Positions 8,937-17,470 are shown, counted from the first letter of the stretch. The stretch: DNA of 64,000 nucleotides from Palleniella intestinalis (GCF_013166595.1 NZ_JABKKG010000005.1:64083-128082), one strand, 5' to 3'. The notes: generated from the letters alone by a model not told the origin. Numbers and translations: made by a program.

Positions 8937-10580
8937 TTAGCAAATGTGTTTTTCGAGCTTAAGCACATCATCGCAATAATCACACACTGCCATCCTATGG
9001 GTTATGAAAATCAGGGTTTTATCACTCATGGCACGGATATTCTCCAGCAAGCGGCGCTCTGTCTCCGGATCAAGGGCGGAAGTTGCCTCGTCGAAAAGCA
9101 TAATGGGACGGTCGCGGAGCAATGCACGTGCAATGGCAATACGCTGCGCCTGACCTTCAGACAGCCCTCCACCGTGTTCGGAGCAAAGGGTTTCCATGCC
9201 GTCCTCCATTTCAAAAACAAACTCGCAGCAGCTTTTCCGCAATGCCTCACGGAGTTCTTCATCGGTGGCATCGGGCTTTCCGAGCAGAAGGTTTTCGCGG
9301 ACTGTGCCACTCATCAATGTGTTGCCCTGAGGGACATAGACAAAATTGCATCTGTGGAGGTTTGTGAGTTCCAGCCTTGTCTCTCCTATCGCCACCCTGC
9401 CCTCCGTAGGGCGGAGAAGTGCAAGCATAAGGCGGACGAGGGTTGTCTTTCCGGCTCCTGTCTCGCCAATCACCGCTGTGGAAGTCCCGGGGCGGAACGT
9501 ATGGGAGAAATTCTTGAATACATCGCGTCCGCCGGGCTCATATCGGAATGTCACTCCCACAAACTCCACACCGCAAGGGGCATGAAGCACTTCAGGCACT
9601 CCTGCTGTCTCTTCCGGCACAGCCTCCAGTTCCATCAGGCGTTCCGCAGCCGTCAGCACACCGACGGTCTGTGGCACAAGGCGCGCAAGATTGCGAGCAG
9701 GCGACTGGATTTTGTTGACAAGCTGGAGAAAGGCTGTCATGCCGCCAAATGTCAGTGTGCCGATTGAAAGGCGCAGCGCACTCCACCCGAACGCCACAAG
9801 ATAGCTCGCCGCAAAACCGAGGTTCACGGTGAGATTGGACAGGACAGAGAACCATGTCCTCCGCACCACATTGCGGCGCAATCCTGCATGCGCCTCCGAC
9901 AACCGCCCAAGCATCAGCCCGCTGCTCTCCAATGTCTTTATCACCAGCATGTTCTGCACAATCTCCTGCATCACCGACTGTATTCCTGAATCAGAATCGC
10001 GCACATCACGGTTCAGACGGCGCATCTTCCTGACATACACCCTGCTCAGGATAACGCAGACAGGCACAATGATGACCGTGACAAGCGCCAGCGTCCTATC
10101 CATGGAAAAAAGATAGCAGAAAGCTCCTACAAAAAGAAGCAGTGTCGACAGCGCACCGGGAATAGTCTCCGTCAGGAACACCACAACCGCCGTGACATCA
10201 CCTTCAAGGCGGTTAAGCACATCGCCGCTATGGTGTGCGCCCTTCCCCTGCCATTCGGAGCGCAGGACACGTTCAAGCATCTGTCTCTGCATCCTGTTCT
10301 GTGCACGCACGCCAAGGATGCTCCTCACCCACGTCCCGGCTATTCCAAGCGCAAAATCCGCAAGGACGATGCCACCCATAAGCAGCACCGCGGTGTAAAG
10401 GCTGCCTTCCCTCGCATGCGATGCAATGTCTATCGCACGCTTCACAGCATAGACGGAGAGCAGGGACATGGCAACCTGTGCCACGCCCAAAAGCGCATTT
10501 ACCGATGTCTGGAGGCGGTTGCCTTGCGCCCTGCCCCACAGCCACTTCACGATATCCCAAATGGGACGCTCTGTCTTCAT
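8937..10580 (-). CDS. ABC exporter, fused permease and ATPase
   Basis: A half-transporter of about 547 residues: a six-helix type I ABC exporter membrane domain in the first 300 residues, then a nucleotide-binding domain. The domain shows Walker A (GETGAGKT), the signature LSEGQAQR, Walker B (IMLFDEATSALD) and a switch histidine in FITHR. I chose the ATG at 10580 (MKTERPIWDI) because an AAAAGG stretch precedes it and the upstream 31 residues are Cys-rich and unlike a family N-terminus; the frame is open to 10673. It probably works as a homodimer exporting a lipid, peptide or drug. No neighbour reveals the substrate. Confidence 0.88.
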   Translation of the reverse strand: MKTERPIWDIVKWLWGRAQGNRLQTSVNALLGVAQVAMSLLSVYAVKRAIDIASHAREGSLYTAVLLMGGIVLADFALGIAGTWVRSILGVRAQNRMQRQMLERVLRSEWQGKGAHHSGDVLNRLEGDVTAVVVFLTETIPGALSTLLLFVGAFCYLFSMDRTLALVTVIIVPVCVILSRVYVRKMRRLNRDVRDSDSGIQSVMQEIVQNMLVIKTLESSGLMLGRLSEAHAGLRRNVVRRTWFSVLSNLTVNLGFAASYLVAFGWSALRLSIGTLTFGGMTAFLQLVNKIQSPARNLARLVPQTVGVLTAAERLMELEAVPEETAGVPEVLHAPCGVEFVGVTFRYEPGGRDVFKNFSHTFRPGTSTAVIGETGAGKTTLVRLMLALLRPTEGRVAIGETRLELTNLHRCNFVYVPQGNTLMSGTVRENLLLGKPDATDEELREALRKSCCEFVFEMEDGMETLCSEHGGGLSEGQAQRIAIARALLRDRPIMLFDEATSALDPETERRLLENIRAMSDKTLIFITHRMAVCDYCDDVLKLEKHIC

Positions 10581-10708
10581 ATAACCTTTTGATTCCCTTC
10601 CCTGCTTTTTCAACATATTCCTACATTTACAGCAAAACATCTTAAATAATCTTTGGATTCCAATATGAAACACAGTTTCTACACTACATCATGCTTCCTA
10701 ATTGTAAT

Positions 10709-11809
10709 CTAACAGTCTGTTTGGCTATCTAATTTCGCCTCTATCTCTTTGATAGACGGCATTGTACCTTCAACCTTTTCCGGATATAGTTTTTCAAGCT
10801 CGTATTCTGATATTCCGAGTGGCTGGCTACTTGATTCAAGCGCATATTGAGCCAAAGTGTTGTTCTTTTGCTTGCAGATAAGCAGCCCTATCGTCGGATT
10901 ATCGCGTCCCTCCTTACGAAGAAGGTGGTTACAAGCTACAACATAACCGCCCAACTGACCGGCATCAGCAAAGTCGAATTCTCCGATTTTCACCTCTACC
11001 ACAACATAGCAAGACAATTTCAGATTGTAGAACAACAAATCAATAAACTTTTCTTTTTCAGCAATTTGCAGACGATACTCTTTGCCCACATAAGCGAACC
11101 CTGTGCCAAGCGCCAACAAGAAGTTTGTAATGTTTGTCAGCAATGTGTCTTTCAGTTTGCGCTCATTGTACTTTCCACGCAAACCTGTGAAAGAGAAGTC
11201 ATAGGGATCGCGCGTCAGTTCCTGTGCCAAGTCACTGTCCGCATCAGGGAGTGTGTTCCTGAAATTTGTCAAAGCCTTTCCGCTGCGTTCATAGAGATTC
11301 GTACCCAACATGTTGAGCAACATATCCCTGCTCCAGCCATTTTCCAATGTCTGACGAACATAGAACAAGGCCTTGTCGGAATCATGCGAGCATTTGTCTA
11401 TGATATAGCGGTGATGTCCCCAAGGTATTGAGAACAAGTCGGAATACAATCTTTCCACAAGTTGTGGAAGATTTGCCTTTTCGGATTCTTCCACGGCTTG
11501 TGGAAGAATTGCAATCTGCTGCTTGTAAAGGGTATAGAAACGTTTCGCATAGCGAATGGATGTCTCAGAAAGTCCTTCGACATCAGGCATTTCATGGCGC
11601 AAATCACGGCTCAGTGTGGCGTAGAACTTACTGCCATACTTATTTTCCACTTGCTTTTCCTCAATATCCTTGCCAAGTTCCCAATAATAGCCAAGCAGTT
11701 CCCTGTTCACCTTTATTGCCGCCTTGATTTGGCTGCCACGATAACGCTTCACAAGGTCATTTATCCATAAAGCGTAATCCTTGTCCAATATGCCAATTGA
11801 TTTATCCAT
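10709..11809 (-). CDS. DUF1016 / YhcG-like PD-(D/E)XK nuclease
   Basis: The protein matches the YhcG family. It has an N-terminal DUF1016 helical domain (YALWINDLVKRYRGSQIKAA, GYYWELGKDI, YGSKFYATLSRDL), the linker FSIPWGHH, and a C-terminal nuclease core with the PD-(D/E)XK pattern FIDLLFYN then VVVEVKIG. Family members occur as solitary genes or near restriction systems, and DNA-end or defence roles have been proposed. Starts at 11833, 11815 and 11809 are possible; 11809 has a GTAGG stretch about 8 bases upstream. The linker carries a 36-bp repeated palindrome (11453-11506), reported separately. It follows nadK after a short gap. Confidence 0.85.
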   Translation of the reverse strand: MDKSIGILDKDYALWINDLVKRYRGSQIKAAIKVNRELLGYYWELGKDIEEKQVENKYGSKFYATLSRDLRHEMPDVEGLSETSIRYAKRFYTLYKQQIAILPQAVEESEKANLPQLVERLYSDLFSIPWGHHRYIIDKCSHDSDKALFYVRQTLENGWSRDMLLNMLGTNLYERSGKALTNFRNTLPDADSDLAQELTRDPYDFSFTGLRGKYNERKLKDTLLTNITNFLLALGTGFAYVGKEYRLQIAEKEKFIDLLFYNLKLSCYVVVEVKIGEFDFADAGQLGGYVVACNHLLRKEGRDNPTIGLLICKQKNNTLAQYALESSSQPLGISEYELEKLYPEKVEGTMPSIKEIEAKLDSQTDC

Positions 11810-11857
11810 AATCATCCTACTCAGAATTTCCATAACAGCTGCACATCAAAAACTTTC

Positions 11858-12754
11858 TCACGAGCGGACATCGGCGCCCCACATCATCTTCGTGCGCAGA
11901 GTGTCAACATAATTGCTTGACTTGCGCTTCACAATCGCCACATCATACGCCGCACGGCGGACAGTGATGCGCGTCGTCTCGGGAAGTTTCTCCGAGCGGC
12001 CATCCACGGCAATAAGGAACTTATGCGAGCGACTCTCGACCTCCAGCTCTATCTCTGTCGACAAAGGGACGACAATCGGGCGGATGTTCAGGCTGTGTGG
12101 CGCAACAGGCGTAAGGCACATGACATCCGTCTGCGGCATGATTATCGGGCCGCCGTTCGACAATGAGTAAGCCGTCGAGCCTGTCGGTGTGGAGACTATC
12201 AGTCCGTCAGCCATATAGGTCACCAGCGGTTCGCCGCCAATCCTCGCATTAATGGTTATCATTGAGGCATTGTCCTGCTTCAGCACAGCAATGTCGTTCA
12301 GCGCATGCTCCACGGCAACCCTATGGCAGCCACCTCTTTCCACGGACAGTTCCGCCTCGATGACAGCGTGGCTTTCCGTGACAAAATCCCCGGAATAGAG
12401 CATTTCAAACGCCAGCTCCGCATCAGAAGCAGGAATATCAGCAAGATAGCCCAAACGCCCCGTGTTTATGCCAACAATGGGCACTTTGCGCTCACCAACC
12501 ATGTTGGCAGCCTTAAGGAATGTGCCGTCGCCACCCATCGAAACGACAAAGTCAACATCAAAGTCCAGCTCGGTGAACGTTCCCGCCACACCGGACAGCA
12601 GACCTTGCTCCGAAACAAGGAAATCATGGAAAAGACGTTCCATGTAGACTTTCGCACCGCGCTCCTCAAGAAGCGAGAGCACACTGCGGACTGCCGAAGA
12701 CTTCTTCGTCTGGTATTCATTGCCGAAAATGGCGAAACTGAGCTTTTTCTTCAT
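11858..12754 (-). CDS. nadK: NAD kinase
   Basis: The 298-residue protein converts NAD to NADP using ATP or polyphosphate in the cytoplasm. The GGDGT motif (residues 74-78, with catalytic Asp76) is followed by INTGRLGYL. The second family motif NDIAVL and the glycine-rich STPTGSTAYSLSNGGP are both present in order, and the length is typical. It is divergent from the DJ-1-family gene, with 91 bases between the two start codons. Confidence 0.97.
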   Translation of the reverse strand: MKKKLSFAIFGNEYQTKKSSAVRSVLSLLEERGAKVYMERLFHDFLVSEQGLLSGVAGTFTELDFDVDFVVSMGGDGTFLKAANMVGERKVPIVGINTGRLGYLADIPASDAELAFEMLYSGDFVTESHAVIEAELSVERGGCHRVAVEHALNDIAVLKQDNASMITINARIGGEPLVTYMADGLIVSTPTGSTAYSLSNGGPIIMPQTDVMCLTPVAPHSLNIRPIVVPLSTEIELEVESRSHKFLIAVDGRSEKLPETTRITVRRAAYDVAIVKRKSSNYVDTLRTKMMWGADVRS

Positions 12755-12771
12755 TAATTGTCGCTGAAATC

Positions 12772-12802
12772 TTGTAAATTAACAAATTGTTTTGTATATT
12801 TG
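12772..12802 (+). promoter_or_regulatory. Bacteroidetes-type promoter for the DJ-1-family gene
   Basis: TTG at 12772-12774 is followed after 20 bases by TATATTTG (12795-12802), the -33/-7 pattern used by the primary sigma factor of Bacteroidetes. It lies 43 bases before the ATG at 12846. This argues against the longer reading frame that would begin at 12792 inside the -7 box. Confidence 0.75.
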
Positions 12803-12845
12803 CAACTGCAAAATTAAACATTTTAATCAAGAAAAAAGAAAAACC

Positions 12846-13421
12846 ATGGCAAAAGTTTATGAATTCATTTCCAATGGGACAGAGGAAGTCGAGGCTCTGA
12901 TTCCTGTCGATGTGCTCCGAAGAGCAGGTGCCGATGTCTGCATAGTGTCAACAACGGGCGACCTTGAGGTCACCACTGCCCACAATGTCCGCATCATTAC
13001 CGATGCGCTCATTGAGGACTTTGAGGGCTTCGACGATGCCGACCTCCTGATGATTCCGGGCGGTCTGCCGGGGGCGGAGAACCTCTGCAACCACCCTCTC
13101 GTGCGTGAGGCGATAAAGAAGCAGTACGACAATGGCAAACTTGTCTCTGCCATCTGTGCCGGCCCGATGATTTTCGGCTCACTCGGCATCAGCAAAGGCA
13201 AGCGCTGCACCTGCTATCCGGGCTTCGAGGACTATCTTGACGGCGCGACATACACCGCCGAACTCGTCACCGTCGATGGCAACATGGTGACAGGCGAAGG
13301 CCCAGCAGCAACATTCCCTTATGCCTTCACGCTCTGCGAACTGCTCTTCGGCAAGACTGTCTCCAAGTCCTTGCAGGACGGCATGATGTACACACATCTT
13401 ATGGAAGAGGCGAGAAAGTAA
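12846..13421 (+). CDS. DJ-1/PfpI-family protein (YajL-like)
   Basis: The 191-residue protein starts MAKVYEFISNGTEEVEALIP and contains the nucleophile elbow SAICAGP with Cys104 and the conserved acidic residue near position 16. DJ-1/YajL proteins act in the cytoplasm in oxidative-stress protection, with glyoxalase, deglycase or chaperone activities reported. The ATG at 12846 is preferred to one at 12792 because the promoter covers the latter. A strong hairpin terminator follows 12 bases after the stop. Confidence 0.9.
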   Translation: MAKVYEFISNGTEEVEALIPVDVLRRAGADVCIVSTTGDLEVTTAHNVRIITDALIEDFEGFDDADLLMIPGGLPGAENLCNHPLVREAIKKQYDNGKLVSAICAGPMIFGSLGISKGKRCTCYPGFEDYLDGATYTAELVTVDGNMVTGEGPAATFPYAFTLCELLFGKTVSKSLQDGMMYTHLMEEARK

Positions 13422-13433
13422 GCGAAGCAAAGT

Positions 13434-13514
13434 AAAAAAAACAATCTAAGAAATAAAAGAAAGAGTCTTCATTCTGTAAAAGCTGTTTCTTTTATTTCTT
13501 AGATTGTTTTTTTT
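13434..13514. terminator. Bidirectional terminator, 29-bp perfect stem
   Basis: The arms 13434-13462 and 13486-13514 are perfectly complementary over 29 bp, with a 23-base loop. The stem begins with eight A and ends with eight T, so it can terminate transcripts from the DJ-1-family gene (plus) and from the convergent exported-protein gene (minus, ending at 13565). Confidence 0.9.
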
Positions 13515-13564
13515 AGCTAAGTCAGGAAAAGAACATAGGCTGCGAAACATCTTTGCCTCATTCA

Positions 13565-14077
13565 TCAGTTGGCATTCCCGGAAAGTGTCCGTTCAAGAAT
13601 TGCCATATATTCTTCGTCCGTCGTTTCCCAAGTGGTTTTCGCAAGAGCCTTCCCTTGCCTGTCAAGGATGCAGAATGAAGATGCCCCCATCTTCTTGGTA
13701 TCCACACCGAAGCGTTGCTCAATAAAATCACCAACCTTGCCCATATAATTGGTGAAATCTATCATTTTCGGTTTCTTCGGATTAATGGAGTAATACTTAC
13801 AATCAAGTTTGTTCTTTTTGACAAAGCCCTCCACAATAACCTTGGGATGCCCGCAAATGACAAACAGTTCAGCGTTCTTCTTGTCCTTCAGCAACTCCAG
13901 AACATTAGGCAGCGTTTCCATTATGCATGGGCATGCGTCATGGAATACATACAACACGCGGTAGTCCGCATCAGATGACATTATCTTGTTATACAAACTG
14001 TCCGTGCTGATGTCCACAATCTGCGCGTGCAGCGTCATGGACAAAAAGAACAGGATCAGCAAATGAAAGTATCGCAT
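13565..14077 (-). CDS. Exported thioredoxin-fold protein with CPC motif
   Basis: The 170-residue protein has a signal peptide (ending LHAQ) and a thioredoxin-like layout: strand YRVLYVFHDACPCIMETLPNV, then ELFVICGHPKVI, then SFCILDRQGKALAK. The redox motif is CPC (in DACPCIME) rather than CxxC, so a disulfide role is uncertain and it may work as a peroxiredoxin-like or metal-binding variant. It starts 9 bases after the lipoprotein gene upstream (14087-14719) and is probably co-transcribed with it. The precise role is unknown. Confidence 0.55.
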   Translation of the reverse strand: MRYFHLLILFFLSMTLHAQIVDISTDSLYNKIMSSDADYRVLYVFHDACPCIMETLPNVLELLKDKKNAELFVICGHPKVIVEGFVKKNKLDCKYYSINPKKPKMIDFTNYMGKVGDFIEQRFGVDTKKMGASSFCILDRQGKALAKTTWETTDEEYMAILERTLSGNAN

Positions 14078-14086
14078 AGCACTCTA

Positions 14087-14719
14087 TTATTTTTCAAGGA
14101 CAATCTGATATCCTCCATTTTCGCCCAGTGAAGAGTCAAATGCAATAGAGTCTGCCTTTATCTGGTAATAGTCATTATCCAACAGTTTATCTTTTGATAT
14201 GTCGTAATCTTCACCTGTATACTGATGTATCTCCTCTAACGCAATCTCATCCTTCACCCAATAAAGGTCTTCTTCAACAAGTAACGGATAGACATAGTCC
14301 GGAGCAGGCTTGTCCAACAAAAGTTCTGCATAAACCTTATCATCCTGCGCGTCGTAGTAACCACGTGCAATGTATTCATTATCCTGAAGGGATTCTACTA
14401 ACTCTATAAAGTGAGTTTCTCTCGGAAAAAGTTTGAAATCACAAATACCAAACCCCCTGCATCCACGACTTTTGCGTCCTATAGTAAGTCTCAGAATTAC
14501 AATATCTGAATCTAATACCGGTTTGTCTACACTCGTCACGGTTTTGCTATATGCCATTGTCATCGCTAATGGAGTCTTGACAAATGAAACATTTTTAGCA
14601 AACTCATCCTCTGTCATACGCTTTTGTTCTTGGTTAGCCAAAGAATCATCAGAAGAGCATGACAACAGGCTTACACCCATAACTGCCGCAAAAAACATTG
14701 TTGAAATTGTTTTTTTCAT
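14087..14719 (-). CDS. Lipoprotein of unknown function
   Basis: The 210-residue product has a clear lipoprotein signal (GVSLLSC, Cys at 20, followed by SSDD). The mature part is acidic, with no motif I recognise; it contains a Cys/Gly patch (RGCRGFGICDF). It is followed after 9 bases by the thioredoxin-fold gene, which suggests a shared envelope role, but this is inference from position only. Confidence 0.6.
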   Translation of the reverse strand: MKKTISTMFFAAVMGVSLLSCSSDDSLANQEQKRMTEDEFAKNVSFVKTPLAMTMAYSKTVTSVDKPVLDSDIVILRLTIGRKSRGCRGFGICDFKLFPRETHFIELVESLQDNEYIARGYYDAQDDKVYAELLLDKPAPDYVYPLLVEEDLYWVKDEIALEEIHQYTGEDYDISKDKLLDNDYYQIKADSIAFDSSLGENGGYQIVLEK

Positions 14720-14804
14720 TGTTGTAGTTTTTTTTTGTTAATACTATATTTATTTTCCTAATCAACAATATTGCAATTGTTAGGCCTTTTTTGATACACC
14801 TAAA

Positions 14805-15179
14805 TCATAGTGTTATATATCCTTCAAGCGCATACTGCTCGAAAACGAAGCGGACGATGTACTCCCCCTTCATGTCCGCAGGCAACAGACAGGTTGTTTC
14901 TGAGGCAGAAACGTATTGACAGCAGATAACCTCCCCAGTTGCTGCGTCCATAACCTCAAATATACAGTCACTCGCGAATGCAGGGAAAGAAATGCTGTTT
15001 CCTTCAAGATACGCAATAGGATATTTTGCAGGTACTCGCTTAATGCCTTTCTTGTAAGTAACGTCATCATCATACGAACAAGTTAGTGGAACTTGAATCG
15101 GCATGATTGCCAGTTCTTCGCATAATGCCATTTGCGAGAACCCAACCGACATTAAAATTAATAGTAATAGTTTTTTCAT
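14805..15179 (-). CDS. Small exported protein, DUF3244-like
   Basis: The 124-residue protein has a signal peptide (ending MALCEE) and a single beta-sandwich-like domain. The pattern CIFEVMDAATGEVICC then PADMKGEYIVRFVFEQYALEGYITL resembles the short DUF3244 proteins of Bacteroides and Prevotella, whose function is unknown. Its start lies directly against a 23-bp inverted repeat overlapping its promoter. An 85-base A/T-rich gap separates it from the lipoprotein gene downstream. Confidence 0.6.
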   Translation of the reverse strand: MKKLLLLILMSVGFSQMALCEELAIMPIQVPLTCSYDDDVTYKKGIKRVPAKYPIAYLEGNSISFPAFASDCIFEVMDAATGEVICCQYVSASETTCLLPADMKGEYIVRFVFEQYALEGYITL

Positions 15180-15181
15180 AA

Positions 15182-15249
15182 TTTTGAAATTTGTTGTACT
15201 TTTGGTTTAACGGCTGCAAAAGTACAACAAATTTCAAAAACACTGCAAA
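15182..15249 (-). promoter_or_regulatory. Promoter overlapping a 23-bp perfect inverted repeat
   Basis: On the minus strand TTTG (15246-15249) and TACTTTTG (15217-15224) are 21 bases apart, a good Bacteroidetes promoter for the DUF3244-like gene. The -7 box lies in the right arm (15217-15239) of a perfect inverted repeat whose left arm is 15182-15204, with a 12-base centre. The right arm is upstream of the expected transcript start, so the repeat acts at DNA level (operator-like) unless transcripts read through from upstream. Confidence 0.65.
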
Positions 15250-15256
15250 AAAATGA

Positions 15257-15338
15257 GTACAATTAGTACACGACAGTTACCCTACCACGTACTAATAGCA
15301 TAGCAATCAAAGAATTACATAAAAAGTACAATTAGTAC
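15257..15338. promoter_or_regulatory. Repeated GTAC-N5-GTAC sites, possible operators
   Basis: The 13-base word GTACAATTAGTAC occurs at 15257-15269 and again at 15326-15338. A reversed half-copy (GTACTAAT) lies at 15289-15296. They sit between the regulator gene's stop and the promoter of the DUF3244-like gene. Nothing shows what binds them. Confidence 0.35.
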
Positions 15339-15347
15339 ATTACGGTG

Positions 15348-17000
15348 TCATAGCTTGGAAATGTTGTGTGTGAACGTCCTTGCTCCAGCTTCATTGAAGA
15401 TTTTCTTGTTCAAACTACTACGCAGATTTGTGACATTCTGCTTCGTCATATCCATCAGCACAGCTATCTCCGAAGGAACAAAACCTATGCGTGTCAGAAC
15501 GCAAACTCTTAGTTCGTCATCAGTGAAACGAACTGAGGTGGCTTCAAGTGAAGCAAGGAAATCCGGAATATGATTGCCAACAACATCTATCAATGCAGAC
15601 CATTCAACCGTGGTTGGCTGCGTCAGCTTGGAAGCATGGCTGTGCATGATAGTGACAATTTGATGCTTTTGAAGGTTTTGTTCCCAGGCAAGCCTGTCGA
15701 CATCCAAATTATCACGGTACATTGAAAGGTCTTTCTCCAACTCACCAATTTTCTCCAATAATGAAGCCTCATAGGAAACTCCATTCTCCTTGTATTTTTT
15801 ATATTCTTCCAAAGCCTCATTGTAATCATGCAATGCCAAGGCGTATTTGCTATTAAGCTCTCTTTTTTCTGCAAGTACCTTTTTTCGGTACTTTATATAA
15901 AAAGTGTAAATTGTGCCAAGAACTAATACTGATGCCACAAAGCAAAAGAACAATATACGCCATAGATTTTGTACTTCCTTGGATTTTTTCAAAGCCTCCT
16001 GCTGGTGAGAAGAATAGTCGTAAAGGGATTGTGCCCTGCCCACTTCCTTTGCAGAGTTCCTTATGTTTGCCGTGTCATTGGCATCGGCATAGAGTCTCGC
16101 ATATTTCACGACAGAGTCAGCCTGATGCAAGTCCATATAAACCTCCATCAAACCTTTATAACCATTCTCGAGGTTCATTATTTCCTTATCATAAGCGACA
16201 AGCTTCCTATAATAATAAAGGGCGGAGTCTATGTTACAAAATTTATGATAATATTCTCCTAAACAATAGTAAAAGAGCTCGCATCCTTTTTTCATATTAC
16301 CATTCTTGTCCACCAAACCTGATTTTGAAACATATTCGTCAATCTCACATTTTGCCTCGTCCAAGGCATTTCGTTCCAAATTATAAGATATTGTGGTAGC
16401 CAATTCTGATGCAGCCAAGGCATCCTCACCGAGTGCTTTGAATGCTTTGTATGTCTTTTTGGAAATATCTGCAGATTTTTCTTTATTGCCTGCCAGTCTA
16501 TACGTACTAGCAATTCTTCCCAGACAGTGCACTGCCATAAGTGTATCTTTGGCATTCCTCGCCATGGTAATAGCACTGTTCCACATCTCCAGTTCCTTCT
16601 GTGGATAGCGTTGCTTATGGAACAGTTCCGCCATTTGGGCATAGATTCTTCCCAACAATTCATAATTACAATTACTTGAAGTCGTATCGGCAAGGTTCAC
16701 GGCTTTCATGTAGTACTCCAGTGCCGTAGGGCTGTTGCCCTTGTCACGGTGGACGCAGCCAATCATATAGTTTGCGCGGATGCGTTCCTCCATTGTGCCG
16801 TGGGAGTCATAGAAATGGAGGACTGAGTCCATAAAAACGGCATTTTTCATAGAGACATAGTCAGAGTTCATCTTCTCCGCTTTTGTAAGCAACTCGCTCA
16901 TACGCTTCCTCTCGCCTGGAGTGGTGCATGATGACTGTGTCACAGCCATGATGACGGATGCAACGAGGGTATAAATTATATGTTTAGGTCGTATTGTCAT
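15348..17000 (-). CDS. Membrane TPR protein with C-terminal HTH (regulator-like)
   Basis: From the ATG at 17000 (MTIRPKHIIYTL) the protein has a lipoprotein-like or anchoring signal (TQSSC). Degenerate tetratricopeptide repeats follow over about 330 residues, then one transmembrane helix (FCFVASVLVLGTIYTFYI) and a coiled coil. It ends in a helix-turn-helix-like segment (VLTRIGFVPSEIAVLMDMTKQNV). This architecture is common in Bacteroidetes as a putative envelope sensor with a cytoplasmic DNA-binding end. A TACCTTTG -7 box at 17035-17042 precedes it on the minus strand, which favours 17000 over the alternative start at 17018. Targets are unknown; the adjacent GTAC sites are candidates. Confidence 0.75.
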   Translation of the reverse strand: MTIRPKHIIYTLVASVIMAVTQSSCTTPGERKRMSELLTKAEKMNSDYVSMKNAVFMDSVLHFYDSHGTMEERIRANYMIGCVHRDKGNSPTALEYYMKAVNLADTTSSNCNYELLGRIYAQMAELFHKQRYPQKELEMWNSAITMARNAKDTLMAVHCLGRIASTYRLAGNKEKSADISKKTYKAFKALGEDALAASELATTISYNLERNALDEAKCEIDEYVSKSGLVDKNGNMKKGCELFYYCLGEYYHKFCNIDSALYYYRKLVAYDKEIMNLENGYKGLMEVYMDLHQADSVVKYARLYADANDTANIRNSAKEVGRAQSLYDYSSHQQEALKKSKEVQNLWRILFFCFVASVLVLGTIYTFYIKYRKKVLAEKRELNSKYALALHDYNEALEEYKKYKENGVSYEASLLEKIGELEKDLSMYRDNLDVDRLAWEQNLQKHQIVTIMHSHASKLTQPTTVEWSALIDVVGNHIPDFLASLEATSVRFTDDELRVCVLTRIGFVPSEIAVLMDMTKQNVTNLRSSLNKKIFNEAGARTFTHNISKL

Positions 17001-17146
17001 TTGTGTATGGTCGGGCAAATTCTCATTTCACATGCAAAGGTAATGATTTTTTACATAAAACCACACATTATGATAGCAAAATCCTGATTTCAACGACATT
17101 TTTCACAGACATGCGGCATAATGGATTTCTTCTTTGAGGCGTATTT

Positions 17147-17317
17147 CTCAAAGGATAGGTATCGCTCTAAGAAAAGAAAGAAAAGAAAGAAACAAAAGAA
17201 TCTGCTCTGCCTTTGCATTGTCTTATCCATGTGGATTAGAGGGCTTATAGAGGAATGATTTTGTTGTTGAAGATTCTTTTGTTTCTTTCTTTTCTTAGAG
17301 CGATACCAACCTTTGAG
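17147..17317. repeat. Long imperfect inverted repeat in the 17019-17470 gap
   Basis: The left arm (17147-17203) and right arm (17271-17317) pair through CTCAAAGG, GGTATCGCTCTAAG and the A/G-rich stretch up to AAAGAATCT. The left arm carries one extra 9-base AAAAGAAAG. The 67-base loop shows no ORF. It may be a long terminator for the GH2 gene or a small MITE-like element. The rest of the 452-base gap holds the hairpin at 17363-17399, an A/T-rich stretch and the promoter of the regulator gene. Confidence 0.6.
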
Positions 17318-17362
17318 CGAAAGGTAACGGTTTGCATGGTAAAAGATAACACTTTATACAAC

Positions 17363-17399
17363 AAAAGGTTACCTTTCACAGTGCGAAAGGTAACCTTTT
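17363..17399 (-). terminator. 15-bp perfect hairpin after GH2 gene
   Basis: The arms 17363-17377 and 17385-17399 (AAAAGGTTACCTTTC and its complement) form a perfect stem with a 7-base loop, 71 bases beyond the GH2 stop codon. On the minus strand the stem ends in four T, so termination is plausible but weak. A third copy of the core GAAAGGTAAC lies at about 17319-17328. Confidence 0.45.
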
Positions 17400-17470
17400 A
17401 AATTATAATTTATAATAAATTGATTTACAATGTATTATAACATTAATTCTTTATTAACAGCCATGGCACA

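Noticed and set aside
9000..9767. Plus-strand ORF of 273 codons at 8946-9767
   Set aside because: Antisense to the ABC exporter ATPase domain whose Walker motifs are intact on the minus strand.
10847..11431. 194-codon plus-strand ORF
   Set aside because: Antisense to the DUF1016 nuclease gene, whose catalytic motifs are clear on the minus strand.
12792..12845. Upstream start for the DJ-1-family gene
   Set aside because: It would lie inside the -7 promoter box; the ATG at 12846 matches the family N-terminus.
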